Below, in pieces: positions 1 through 8,447 of a stretch of 64,000 bases of DNA. How positions within the stretch are numbered: the stretch's first letter is position 1; every line of letters starts with the position of its first letter. The position numbers were made by a program, and so were the translations under genes. This DNA is from Dehalobacterium sp040766325. GTDB taxonomy: Bacteria > Bacillota > Dehalobacteriia > Dehalobacteriales > Dehalobacteriaceae. The stretch covers positions 1 through 64,000 of the forward strand of contig JAXGQR010000011.1 of assembly GCA_040766325.1 (NCBI GenBank). The letters are read 5' to 3'. The notes below the pieces were generated by a model. It was not told the DNA's origin. It did not search any database and worked only from the letters and a program-made list of their open reading frames with translations.

Positions 1-1094
1 AAACCTGCTAAATCCATAAATACGGTTAAGTCTGCCGCTAATAATTTTTCCATTAGTGATTCTGGCCCGGAAACGGAAATATCTAAACCAGGCTCAAGGA
101 TTTCCACGGTTAAGTTCTCTCCTAGATTATTTGGTAACACCGTAAGCCCGGTAAAGGTTTTCTCCGTGATTTTTTCAATACGAACAATGGCAGTTACCGT
201 GACTTCCTGAGTTAGACGAACACCTTCAGGAAGAATCAGTTCTACCGTTCGCACCACATCTTGGGTCGCACCGCCAATTCTTACGGGTTGTGTGCTCAGG
301 CTATGAACCTCATGAAGCACCTCTTCTTCTCCAATGATGCCAATCAATTCGGGAGCAACTATCGTTTGGGTTATCGTATAACCCGCGGCAACGTCTCCTT
401 CAACAGGGACCCTGACAGGAACGGTCCTTGAAGGTAGTTCGGAAATTATCGGTACCAAAACTTCCACCTGAGAAGGGGTTATCGTAAACCAATCCAATAA
501 GAGATTGCCCTGATCATCCTCTACCTTGATCGGGAGCTTTTGATTATAGTTATAAGTATAATCGCCTAAATCGATCTCTACATATACTTGCTTCACTTCT
601 TTTAATTTATCTTCCGGTCCGGAAAGAATGACCTGAGAAGGAGTCAAGATAGGTTCCAAGGCAATTAATCCTTCCGCCGGTGTATTATCTTTATATGACA
701 CACTGACAGGGAACTGACGCGTCGCCAGTACTTCAACACTTAAATTTACGGAACTAGGAGTCACAGATACCAATTGTGTTTTTTGCGGGACTGAAACATG
801 CACCTCCGCCAGATGCTGTCCTACATCCAACCCACTCATTTCAAGAAATGCCTGTATGTCTCGGGGCGTTACCTCGTCAAGGTTCCTTCTTTGACCCTGC
901 AATCTAACCTTGACAAAAGTGGGACGTTCCGAGATCGTCAAATTGTGTTCAAGACCTCGTACCTCAAGAGGTACAGTAAAAATTTGTTCTGTCGTAGGAT
1001 TCTCCTGATGATTCACATACAACCAGAGAAGAAGGGCCAAAATAAAGGCGATAATTTTATATGGCAGATTGTTGACGTCCAGCAGTTTCTTCAT
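1..1094 (-). CDS. cdaR: CdaR/YbbR-domain regulator of diadenylate cyclase, 3' end outside window
   Basis: I translated 364 codons without a stop, and the gene runs off the left edge. The start is the ATG at 1094, preceded by GGAGGG and overlapping the cdaA stop by four bases (ATGA), so the two genes are translationally coupled. The protein starts MKKLLDVNNLPYK, followed by one N-terminal membrane helix (about residues 13-26). After that come repeated beta-rich units of the YbbR type, recognisable by recurring segments such as VPLEVRG, FPVSVSYK and VPVRVPVEG, each followed by a P-S-Q-V or T-P-S-S-V stretch. CdaR proteins are membrane-anchored, extracytoplasmic partners of CdaA and modulate c-di-AMP synthesis. 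In many Firmicutes glmM follows; here that position lies outside the window. Function is inferred from domain and neighbour. Confidence 0.9.
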   Translation of the reverse strand, partial: MKKLLDVNNLPYKIIAFILALLLWLYVNHQENPTTEQIFTVPLEVRGLEHNLTISERPTFVKVRLQGQRRNLDEVTPRDIQAFLEMSGLDVGQHLAEVHVSVPQKTQLVSVTPSSVNLSVEVLATRQFPVSVSYKDNTPAEGLIALEPILTPSQVILSGPEDKLKEVKQVYVEIDLGDYTYNYNQKLPIKVEDDQGNLLLDWFTITPSQVEVLVPIISELPSRTVPVRVPVEGDVAAGYTITQTIVAPELIGIIGEEEVLHEVHSLSTQPVRIGGATQDVVRTVELILPEGVRLTQEVTVTAIVRIEKITEKTFTGLTVLPNNLGENLTVEILEPGLDISVSGPESLMEKLLAADLTVFMDLAG

Positions 1095-1912
1095 GATGAA
1101 ACCCTCCTATTCCAAAAACGGGAATTCTCCGTTGATTTGGGAATGAGAAGGTCTTGTAGTTTATCTCTTAATGTTTTTTCTTCCAGGTAACGTACTAACT
1201 TTCCTCCAAAGGCAACAGAGATGGTACCGGTTTCTTCAGAGATAATCAAAGCTACCGCATCGGAAATTTCTGTAATACCCAATGCGGCTCGGTGCCTGGT
1301 ACCTAAACTACTATCCAAATAAGGATTATCACTTAATGGCAGAAAACATCCTGCTGCCACCACCCGATCGCCGCGAATGATCACTGCGCCGTCATGGAGT
1401 GGAGTATTAGGTACAAAAATGTTCATTATTAGTTCGGCTGAAACAATCCCCTCTACTTTTATCCCTGTTTCAATATAATCATTAATCCCCGTTTCCCGTT
1501 CCATGACAATCAAGGAACCGGTTTTTGTTTTCGCTAACTTCATCGCACTGCGGGTCAATTCGTCCACCAGGCGCAGGCGATCCCCTGTCCCCATTTCCGA
1601 ACTGGTGCGCATAAAAAATTGCCCCCGCCCCAACTGTTCCAAAGCTCTTCTTAACTCGGGTTGAAAAATAACAGCAAGAGCTACAAAAATTGTTGCCCAA
1701 ATTTGATCTAATATCCATTTAATGGTAAATAGGTGAAGGAAATCACTGGCATTTAAAGCAATTAGAAGCATGATAATGCCTTTAATAAGCTGTACTGCTC
1801 TGGTTCCCTGAATCAGCATCAGGAGTTTATAGATCACATAAGATACAATAAAAATATCAATAATTTCAGTAAACACATAAAAATAATCAATATTCAACAG
1901 GAAATCCTTCAT
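1091..1912 (-). CDS. cdaA: Diadenylate cyclase CdaA (DacA), membrane-bound
   Basis: 273 residues, the usual CdaA length. Three hydrophobic helices occupy about residues 12-34, 43-64 and 68-85 and are followed by the DAC catalytic domain. The family signature is intact: DGA at 174-176 (in LHDGAVIIRGDRVV) and RHRAALG at 206-212, the motifs that bind ATP and metal in diadenylate cyclases. It makes c-di-AMP from two ATP at the membrane. This second messenger controls potassium and osmolyte transport and cell-wall homeostasis in Firmicutes. It is the first gene of a cdaA-cdaR unit with a four-base overlap. The 227-bp region upstream separates it from a divergent gene at 2140. I could not identify a convincing promoter there. 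Confidence 0.96.
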   Translation of the reverse strand: MKDFLLNIDYFYVFTEIIDIFIVSYVIYKLLMLIQGTRAVQLIKGIIMLLIALNASDFLHLFTIKWILDQIWATIFVALAVIFQPELRRALEQLGRGQFFMRTSSEMGTGDRLRLVDELTRSAMKLAKTKTGSLIVMERETGINDYIETGIKVEGIVSAELIMNIFVPNTPLHDGAVIIRGDRVVAAGCFLPLSDNPYLDSSLGTRHRAALGITEISDAVALIISEETGTISVAFGGKLVRYLEEKTLRDKLQDLLIPKSTENSRFWNRRVSS

Positions 1913-2139
1913 CTATTCACCTTCTTTCTCCATAACTTATGACGCCTTGAGTTAAATATCTAAAACCCTTACCTACAATTCGACGGATAAATAGCACAAA
2001 CCTCCAGGAATAAAACTTTTTTCCACTCTTTTGAAATAAATCCATGAATTTGTGCGCCAGATCAGCTAAACCACCTAGCAACAATGCGAACTTTATAGTA
2101 AAATAATTATAGCATATCTTGAGAAAAGGAGGGGATCAT

Positions 2140-2883
2140 GTGAACTGGAATAAATTTCTTCCGATTACCATTACCTGTTTATTTACAGGCTTTCTTTTCG
2201 CGATGGCACTACAAAACCAGATTGTCGGCCAGGAGGATTCTGACGTTACACAAAATAAAACCCTCATTGATATTATAGACAATTTAGAAGTAGAAACCAA
2301 TATTTTAGAAGAATCTATTGTTAATCTCAGAGAAGAAATTGAAAATATTCAAAAACAGGCCTCGCCTGATCGCGGCATGATCCTTCAAACACAGAAACAG
2401 ATTGATCAATTGAAAATATATACCGGACTTTCTGATGTAACCGGTCCGGGAATTATCATTGAATTGGATGATAATCTTGCCGGTGCTGAGGTTGCGAAAT
2501 CAAATAATTCCAGCGTGTATAATCCTGAGGATTTTATTGTTCATGATAAAAACATTCTGTATATAGTAAGTGCGCTTCGGGGGCATGCGGAAGCCATTTC
2601 CGTTAATAACCAAAGAATCGTATCCACCTCCGATATTCGATGTGTAGGCACCGTGATTATGGTTAATTCCACTCGACTTGCGCCGCCTTTCCAAATCTCG
2701 GCGATTGGTGATCCGGATCGTTTGGAAGAGGCTGTAAAAAGTTGTGATGAATATACTTTTTTGAAAAGCAAGGAAATGCCCTTTTCTATTACAAAAAAAG
2801 AAGATATCACTATTCCCGCTTTCAAAGGAAGTAATTCTGTGAATTTCGCCAAACCCGTAAAAGTTGAGAAAGGGGATTCATAA
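2140..2883 (+). CDS. DUF881 family protein (YlxW/YlxX-like), first copy
   Basis: 247 residues. I chose the GTG at 2140 because AAAGGAGGGG sits 7-8 bases before it; an in-frame TTG at 2119 has no ribosome site. One N-terminal membrane helix (about residues 6-22) is followed by a coiled-coil-like stretch (about 38-85, rich in I/L/E/N) and the DUF881 domain, with GPGIIIELDDN near residue 110 and AIGDPDRLEEA near residue 195. In Bacillus, ylxW and ylxX (DUF881) and sbp lie together near ftsA in the division cluster. Here the same trio stands alone, facing away from cdaA. The molecular role is unknown. The protein is probably extracytoplasmic and membrane-anchored. Confidence 0.85.
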   Translation: MNWNKFLPITITCLFTGFLFAMALQNQIVGQEDSDVTQNKTLIDIIDNLEVETNILEESIVNLREEIENIQKQASPDRGMILQTQKQIDQLKIYTGLSDVTGPGIIIELDDNLAGAEVAKSNNSSVYNPEDFIVHDKNILYIVSALRGHAEAISVNNQRIVSTSDIRCVGTVIMVNSTRLAPPFQISAIGDPDRLEEAVKSCDEYTFLKSKEMPFSITKKEDITIPAFKGSNSVNFAKPVKVEKGDS

Positions 2884-3261
2884 ATGTGGTTTCCATTGTT
2901 GGGATTGCTAATAGGACTTATCATCGGTTCTATTTTTACCTTACATGTACCGATTATCTATGCAAAATATTTATCCATTGCTGTCCTGGCAGCCCTGGAT
3001 TCAATTCTGGGAGGAATCCGAGGGCTTTTGGAAGACTCTTTTGATGGCACCATTCTTCTTTCCGGTTTTTTTACTAATACCTTACTGGCAGCTATGCTTG
3101 CTTATCTAGGTGATCACCTAGGGGTTGATCTATATTTGGCAGCGGTAATTACTTTTGGGTTCCGACTTTTTAATAACTTAGGCTTTATACGCAGGGATCT
3201 GATCAATCGCTACAAATTAAAGAAAGAGCAGAAAAGGAGTGCTGCAGATGAAATTGATTAA
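2884..3261 (+). CDS. sbp: Small basic protein (Sbp, DUF1290)
   Basis: 125 residues, beginning with the ATG directly after the stop of the preceding DUF881 gene, so the pair is coupled. The protein is mostly hydrophobic, with about three or four membrane segments (residues 2-25, 30-45, 58-80, 85-105) and a charged tail (KLKKEQKRSAADEID). The segments AALDSILGGIRGLLEDSFDG and GFFTNTLLAAMLAYLGDHLG are typical of DUF1290/Sbp proteins. In Bacillus the gene lies next to ylxX and ftsA; its function is unknown. Its position between two DUF881 genes reproduces the Bacillus order and supports the call. Confidence 0.88.
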   Translation: MWFPLLGLLIGLIIGSIFTLHVPIIYAKYLSIAVLAALDSILGGIRGLLEDSFDGTILLSGFFTNTLLAAMLAYLGDHLGVDLYLAAVITFGFRLFNNLGFIRRDLINRYKLKKEQKRSAADEID

Positions 3262-3946
3262 AAAAGAATGGCGGATTCCTTTGTTTACCGCATTTTTTTT
3301 GTTTGGTTTGTTGATCTCCACTCAATACAGCACCCACCAGGCTTTAGAAGACTCTTTAGCTGCTCAGGACAGGGCCGACCTCGTAACATTAGTTAAAAGT
3401 CTTAATGAAAAAAGAGTTAAACTGGAAACAGAATACGAAGAATTATTAAACATGAAACGCTCTTTAGATGAAAAGGCGACTGCAGGATCTAACTTAGCCA
3501 GCAGTTTGAATGCCGATCTAGCACGTTTTTTGGTCATAAGCGGTGCCATTCCTTTACATGGTCCCGGTCTGGTCATATCCATCACCGGGGAATCTAATCT
3601 CATTTATCTTGATTTGATTGATCTGGTAAATGAACTTTGGGTTAGTGGAGCTGAGGCAGTGGCGATCAATGAGCACCGCATCCAATATCATACTCTAATC
3701 TCCCAAAGAACAGATGAAAACGGTAAACTGGTCATTACTGTGGACAATAAACCACTCTTAAGCCCTGTCATTATTAAAGCCATTGGCGACCCTGATACTT
3801 TGGAAAAAGGACTGACTTTCACCGGAGGCATTATTGATAATCTGAATACTCTATATCAGGTTTTTCCGATGATTAAGAAGCAGGAGGATGTAGACATTCC
3901 TGCAACACCTAATTTAGCCTTTCAATATTTAAAAGAACAATCCTAA
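3248..3946 (+). CDS. DUF881 family protein (YlxW/YlxX-like), second copy
   Basis: 232 residues from the ATG at 3248, which has AAAAGGAG eight bases upstream. An in-frame GTG at 3239 overlaps that ribosome site and is unlikely to be used. The gene overlaps the end of sbp by 14 bases. It has one N-terminal membrane helix (about residues 9-24), a coiled-coil stretch with KSLNEKRVKLETEYEELLNM, and the DUF881 core with HGPGLVISITGE, AINEHRI and KAIGDPDTLEKGL. It is clearly homologous to the protein at 2140-2883, so the operon carries two paralogues flanking Sbp. Function is not established. A strong terminator follows. Confidence 0.85.
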   Translation: MKLIKKEWRIPLFTAFFLFGLLISTQYSTHQALEDSLAAQDRADLVTLVKSLNEKRVKLETEYEELLNMKRSLDEKATAGSNLASSLNADLARFLVISGAIPLHGPGLVISITGESNLIYLDLIDLVNELWVSGAEAVAINEHRIQYHTLISQRTDENGKLVITVDNKPLLSPVIIKAIGDPDTLEKGLTFTGGIIDNLNTLYQVFPMIKKQEDVDIPATPNLAFQYLKEQS

Positions 3947-3966
3947 TAAAATCTGATTCTTTTATC

Positions 3967-3999
3967 AATAAAAGGGGGACTTAACCCCCCATTTTATTT
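3967..3999. terminator. Bidirectional rho-independent terminator
   Basis: GGGGG (3974-3978), loop ACTTAA, CCCCCC (3985-3990). The stem is extended by flanking AATAAAA and ATTTTATT, giving a T-rich tail on both strands. It sits between the convergent DUF881 operon (+) and the leucine operon (-), and overlaps the last codons of cimA. Confidence 0.85.
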
Positions 4000-5565
4000 T
4001 TTATGATCTTTTTTATATAATGCGTAGGTAATGCTGTCAGTTAACGCCTGCCAGCTGGCTTCAATAATATTCTCGTGCACACCTACCGTATTCCAACTTG
4101 ATTCCATATCCATGGTTTCGATGAGAACTCGCACGGTGGCTCCGGTAGCATCTTTTTCATCCAATACCCGTACCTTATAGTCGGAAAGATGGATGTTTTT
4201 AATCTCCGGATAAAACTCTTCCAATGCTTTTCTCAAGGCATTATCCAAAGCATTTACAGGACCGTTCCCCTCGGCTGCCGTATGCACCGTTTCTGTGCCT
4301 ACTTTCAGCTTGATCATGGCTTCAGAAGTAATATCCGTATCTTCCCTTTTCTCCATAATAACTTTTAAGGATTCAAGTTGAAAATAATCCTGATATTGAT
4401 TCAAAGCTTTTCTTAATAAAAGCTCTAAAGAAGCCTCCGCTCCTTCGTATTGGAAACCCTTATGCTCTAAGTCTTTAATGTGTTTGATAATTTTCCTGCT
4501 TTCCGGTGTTTCCATAGGCAATTCAATATTTAGTTCTTGCGCCTTATATTTGAGGTTGCTGACTCCCGACAATTCTGATACCAGGACCCTACGTTTGTTG
4601 CCCACTAATTGAGGATCCATATGCTCATAGGTTGAGGGATTTTTGGCCACAGCACTCACATGAATCCCGGCTTTATGAGCAAAAGCACTCATACCTACGA
4701 AGGGCTGTTGGGACAAGTGCACCACATTGGCCAATTCACTGACATAATGGGCCGTCTCGGTAAGTAAGCCTAATCTCCTTTCCGGCAAACAGGGAATACC
4801 CATCTTTAATTCCAAATTGGGGATAATAGAGCAAAGATTGGCATTACCGCATCTTTCCCCCAGCCCATTGATCGTACCTTGCACCATTTCTGCTCCGCTT
4901 TGCACAGCCTGCAAAGTATTTGCTACGGCCAAATCCCCGTCATTATGAGCATGGATACCCATGGGTACATGTACATTTTCCTTTGCCACAACAAAGATTT
5001 GCTCAATTTCTGAGGGAAGCATCCCTCCATTGGTATCACATAAAACCACCCAGTCGGCACTGGCATTTGCTGCGGCTCGGATCGTAGCTAGAGCATACTG
5101 TGGATTGCTTTTGTAACCATCAAAAAAATGTTCCGCGTCATAGATTACTTCGCGGCCTTCTGTCTTTAGATAAGAAATCGTTTCTTCAATCATTGCTATG
5201 TTTTCTTCCAATGTGGTATTTAATGCTTGAAGAACATGGAGATCCCACGACTTACCAAAGATCGTTACCACTGGTGTATCCGCCTTTAATAATTCCTGAA
5301 TATTCTTGTCTTCCTCAATTTGAACACCAGGTCGCCTTGTACTGCTAAAGGCCACAATTTTAGCATGCTGCAAAGAAAGCCTTTGTACACGCTGAAAATA
5401 ATCAATATCCTTGGGATTCGATCCCGGCCAGCCACCCTCAATATAGGGAATCCCAAGGGAATCCAATTTTACGGTAATTTTTATTTTATCTTCTACAGAT
5501 AAAGAGATTCCTTCCCCCTGGGTGCCATCTCTTAAAGTTGTGTCCAAAATAGCAATTTTCCCCAT
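3994..5565 (-). CDS. cimA: Citramalate synthase
   Basis: 523 residues from the ATG at 5565, which has GGAGGAGTAGG just upstream. An in-frame ATG at 5598 overlaps the leuB stop and has no ribosome site of its own. HMGL-like TIM barrel: DTTLRDGTQGEG near the N-terminus (metal and substrate site), GIHAHNDGDLAVAN (metal-binding His pair) and GLGERCGNANL, then a C-terminal LeuA-type regulatory domain (about residues 385-520). The sequence fits the CimA/LeuA2 clade, which condenses pyruvate and acetyl-CoA to (R)-citramalate, the threonine-independent entry to isoleucine. The canonical LeuA is encoded separately in the same operon, which supports a different substrate for this one. It is the last gene before the terminator. 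Confidence 0.88.
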   Translation of the reverse strand: MGKIAILDTTLRDGTQGEGISLSVEDKIKITVKLDSLGIPYIEGGWPGSNPKDIDYFQRVQRLSLQHAKIVAFSSTRRPGVQIEEDKNIQELLKADTPVVTIFGKSWDLHVLQALNTTLEENIAMIEETISYLKTEGREVIYDAEHFFDGYKSNPQYALATIRAAANASADWVVLCDTNGGMLPSEIEQIFVVAKENVHVPMGIHAHNDGDLAVANTLQAVQSGAEMVQGTINGLGERCGNANLCSIIPNLELKMGIPCLPERRLGLLTETAHYVSELANVVHLSQQPFVGMSAFAHKAGIHVSAVAKNPSTYEHMDPQLVGNKRRVLVSELSGVSNLKYKAQELNIELPMETPESRKIIKHIKDLEHKGFQYEGAEASLELLLRKALNQYQDYFQLESLKVIMEKREDTDITSEAMIKLKVGTETVHTAAEGNGPVNALDNALRKALEEFYPEIKNIHLSDYKVRVLDEKDATGATVRVLIETMDMESSWNTVGVHENIIEASWQALTDSITYALYKKDHKK

Positions 5566-5597
5566 GCAGCCTACTCCTCCTATCTCTTCTCCCACCA

Positions 5598-6668
5598 TTA
5601 AATCTCTGCTAAAACCAAAGCACCCATCTCTTTTGTGCCTACAATTTTAGTGCCCTCTTGAGCCAAATCAACAGTCCGATACCCTTGATTTAGTACTTGA
5701 GCCACCGCTCTTTTAATTTTTTCCGCTCCTTGCGGTTCTTTAAAGCTATACTCCAGCATCATGGCGGCAGAGAGAATAGTTGCCAAAGGATTTGCCTTGT
5801 CCAATCCCGCAATATCAGGGGCCGAACCATGGGAAGGCTCATATAGACCCACCTTACCCCCAATGCTGGCTGAAGGCAGCATTCCGATGGAACCGGAAAT
5901 CATCGATGCCTGGTCTGTCAAAATATCACCGAAGGTATTCTCTGTAACAATAACATCGAATTGTCTCGGATCCCGCACCAATTGCATGGCACAATTATCC
6001 ACATACATATGTTCAACGTCCACATCAGGATACTCCTGAGACAACCGGGTTACCGTTTCTCTCCACAATCTGCCGCTTTCCAAAACATTGGCTTTATCCA
6101 CTGAAGTGACCTTTTTCCTTCTGTTCTCAGCATTTTCAAAAGCGAGTCGAGCAATACGTTCTATTTCCTCTGTAGTATAAACCAAAGTATCTATCGCTCT
6201 CTCTCCGTTAGCCGTTCTTTCCCGTTTCTTTTCTCCGAAATATAAACCTCCGGTTAATTCCCGAATAACCACCATATCGGTTCCCGACACTACTTCTTCT
6301 TTTAGAGTAGAAGCGGAAACCAATTCATCATACAAAATTACCGGCCGGATGTTGGCGAAAAGCGCCAACTCCTTTCTTAAAGGCAGGAGCGCCCCCACCT
6401 CAGGTCTTAAATGAGTGGGAATATGATCCCACTTCGGACCTCCTATGGCGCCTAAAAGCACGGCATCACTTTTCATGCAAAGATCCAAGGTTTCTTTCGG
6501 TAAAGGAACACCTGTCTCATCAAGGGCAGCACCACCAATTAGGGCTTCCTGAAAAGTAAAGTCCAACCCCAGCTGAGCTCCAATTTTTTTTAGAATTTGC
6601 ACCGCCGGTGGAACAATTTCCGCGCCAATCCCATCGCCTGGCAATACGGCAATTTGATACTTACCCAT
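5598..6668 (-). CDS. leuB: 3-isopropylmalate dehydrogenase
   Basis: 356 residues, the normal length for LeuB. It starts MGKYQIAVLPGDGIGAEIVP. The isopropylmalate/isocitrate dehydrogenase signatures are present: RELTGGLYFGEKKRE (substrate loop), VDKANVLESGRLWRE, the metal-binding TENTFGDILTDQASM, and the NAD-site segment GSAPDIAGLDKANPLATILS. It catalyses NAD-dependent oxidative decarboxylation of 3-isopropylmalate. With citramalate synthase in the operon it may also process beta-methylmalate for isoleucine synthesis. Its start overlaps the end of leuD by eight bases. Confidence 0.96.
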   Translation of the reverse strand: MGKYQIAVLPGDGIGAEIVPPAVQILKKIGAQLGLDFTFQEALIGGAALDETGVPLPKETLDLCMKSDAVLLGAIGGPKWDHIPTHLRPEVGALLPLRKELALFANIRPVILYDELVSASTLKEEVVSGTDMVVIRELTGGLYFGEKKRERTANGERAIDTLVYTTEEIERIARLAFENAENRRKKVTSVDKANVLESGRLWRETVTRLSQEYPDVDVEHMYVDNCAMQLVRDPRQFDVIVTENTFGDILTDQASMISGSIGMLPSASIGGKVGLYEPSHGSAPDIAGLDKANPLATILSAAMMLEYSFKEPQGAEKIKRAVAQVLNQGYRTVDLAQEGTKIVGTKEMGALVLAEI

Positions 6669-7161
6669 TTTTTGTCTTCCTCTCTTTCACATAGGACATC
6701 AGCCCACCGGCAGCAATTAACTTTTGCATAAACTCCGGGAAAGGCTGTACCTTATATTCAGCACCGGTGGTGATATTCTTAATCACACCGGCATCGGTAT
6801 TTACCTCGATGATATCTCCTTCTTTAATGTCTGCAGCGGCTTCCGGTGATTCCAGAATGGGCAGGCCGATATTGACGGCATTGCGATAAAAAATGCGTGC
6901 AAATGTAGGAGCAATAACACAAGCAACCCCGGCCGCTTTGATGGCAATTGGGGCATGTTCCCGAGAACTACCGCAGCCAAAATTTTTGTCGGCGACAATG
7001 ATATCTCCCTGACTGACTTTCCGAGAAAACTCTGGATCCGCATCTTCCATCACGTGCTTGGCCAATTCCTCAGCAACTGAGGTATTCATATAACGTGCGG
7101 GAATGATAGCATCCGTATCAACATTAGCACCGAACTTCCATGTTTTTCCTTTGATGATCAT
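6661..7161 (-). CDS. leuD: 3-isopropylmalate dehydratase small subunit
   Basis: 166 residues. The swivel-domain signatures of the short archaeal/clostridial LeuD type are visible: GANVDTDAIIPARYMNT near the N-terminus and FGCGSSREHAPIAIKAAGV in the middle. The subunit pairs with LeuC to isomerise 2-isopropylmalate to 3-isopropylmalate (and citramalate to beta-methylmalate). Its ATG follows the leuC stop directly, and its end overlaps leuB by eight bases, so stoichiometric expression with LeuC is likely. Confidence 0.95.
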   Translation of the reverse strand: MIIKGKTWKFGANVDTDAIIPARYMNTSVAEELAKHVMEDADPEFSRKVSQGDIIVADKNFGCGSSREHAPIAIKAAGVACVIAPTFARIFYRNAVNIGLPILESPEAAADIKEGDIIEVNTDAGVIKNITTGAEYKVQPFPEFMQKLIAAGGLMSYVKERKTKNG

Positions 7162-8427
7162 TTATTTTACCTCCTGAGGATGGACAATACGTCCCATAAT
7201 TGCAGAAGCTGCAGCGACAGCCGGATTGGACAAATATACTTCACTTTCCGGATGTCCCATGCGACCGACAAAGTTTCTGTTGGTGGTAGAGAGAGCTCGC
7301 TCTCCTTTGGCGAGAATCCCCATATGACCTCCCAGACAAGGTCCGCAGGTAGGAGTACTCACGGCAGCTTGGGCATCAATAAAGATATCAATTAAACCTT
7401 CTTTCATGGCTTGACGATAAATATTCTGGGTACCGGGTATGACAATGCAGCGAACATCGGGATGAACCTTTTTACCTTCCATCAAAGAGGCAGCAACTCT
7501 TAAATCCTCTAATCGTCCGTTGGTACAGGAGCCAATAACCACTTGGTTTAGTCTAACATCTCCGGCATCTGTGACATTACGGGTATTTTCCGGTAAATGA
7601 GGAAATGCTACCTGGGGTTCAATTTCATTTACCCGCAACTCCAACACTTGGGTGTATTCGGCATCAGGATCACTTTGATATATTTTGAAGTCTCTCTTGG
7701 CTCGGTCCCGAATATAAGTCAGAGTAACATCATCGGGAGCAATAATGCCGCTCTTGCCGCCAGCCTCAATTGCCATATTGCACATGGAGAATCGACTGTC
7801 CATGCTTAAGGCACTGATTCCCTCACCGGTAAATTCCATAGCTTGATAGAGAGCACCATCCACACCGATTTGTCCAATAACATAAAGAATTAAATCCTTT
7901 CCGCTCACATAAGGATTAAAATCTGTACCCTTAAAAACAAATTTAATAGAAGATGGAACCTTAAACCACGCCTCTCCCGTTGCCATGCCTGCCGCCATAT
8001 CGGTGCTCCCTACTCCTGTGGCAAATGCCCCTAAAGCACCATAAGTACAGGTATGAGAATCAGCTCCGATAATTACATCACCCGGTAAAACCAGTCCTGC
8101 TTCCGGGAGTAAACAATGCTCTATACCCATACGCCCAATTTCAAAATAGTTGGTAATTTCATGAATTTGGGCAAACTCTCTCATGGCCTTGGACTGTTCT
8201 GCCGATTTAATATCCTTATTGGGGGTAAAATGATCCGGCACTAACATAATTCGGTCCCGATCAAACACTTTCTGAAAGCCCAATTTATTAAATTCGTTAA
8301 TAGCAACTGGACCTGTTACATCATTGCCCAAAACTACATCTAGGCGGGCATTGATAAACTGCCCCGGTGTTACCTTTTCTTCTCCCGCATGGGCGGCGAG
8401 AATTTTTTCTGTTATCGTCATTCCCAT
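7162..8427 (-). CDS. leuC: 3-isopropylmalate dehydratase large subunit
   Basis: 421 residues, matching the shorter HACN/LeuC type found in clostridia and archaea rather than the roughly 465-residue enterobacterial form. The [4Fe-4S] ligands are seen in VIGSCTNGRLEDL and PTCGPCLGGHMG, with the aconitase signatures VLGNDVTGPVAI, DHFTPNKD and GADSHTCTYGALGAFATGVGS. Together with LeuD it forms the Fe-S hydro-lyase of leucine synthesis. Contiguous with leuD and 20 bases downstream of leuA. Confidence 0.95.
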   Translation of the reverse strand: MGMTITEKILAAHAGEEKVTPGQFINARLDVVLGNDVTGPVAINEFNKLGFQKVFDRDRIMLVPDHFTPNKDIKSAEQSKAMREFAQIHEITNYFEIGRMGIEHCLLPEAGLVLPGDVIIGADSHTCTYGALGAFATGVGSTDMAAGMATGEAWFKVPSSIKFVFKGTDFNPYVSGKDLILYVIGQIGVDGALYQAMEFTGEGISALSMDSRFSMCNMAIEAGGKSGIIAPDDVTLTYIRDRAKRDFKIYQSDPDAEYTQVLELRVNEIEPQVAFPHLPENTRNVTDAGDVRLNQVVIGSCTNGRLEDLRVAASLMEGKKVHPDVRCIVIPGTQNIYRQAMKEGLIDIFIDAQAAVSTPTCGPCLGGHMGILAKGERALSTTNRNFVGRMGHPESEVYLSNPAVAAASAIMGRIVHPQEVK

Positions 8428-8447
8428 ATTCTAAAACCTCCGTTTTT

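Noticed and set aside
5566..5598. Upstream start of cimA at 5598
   Set aside because: No ribosome site there; ATG 5565 has GGAGGAG at good spacing and begins at the conserved LeuA-type N-terminus.
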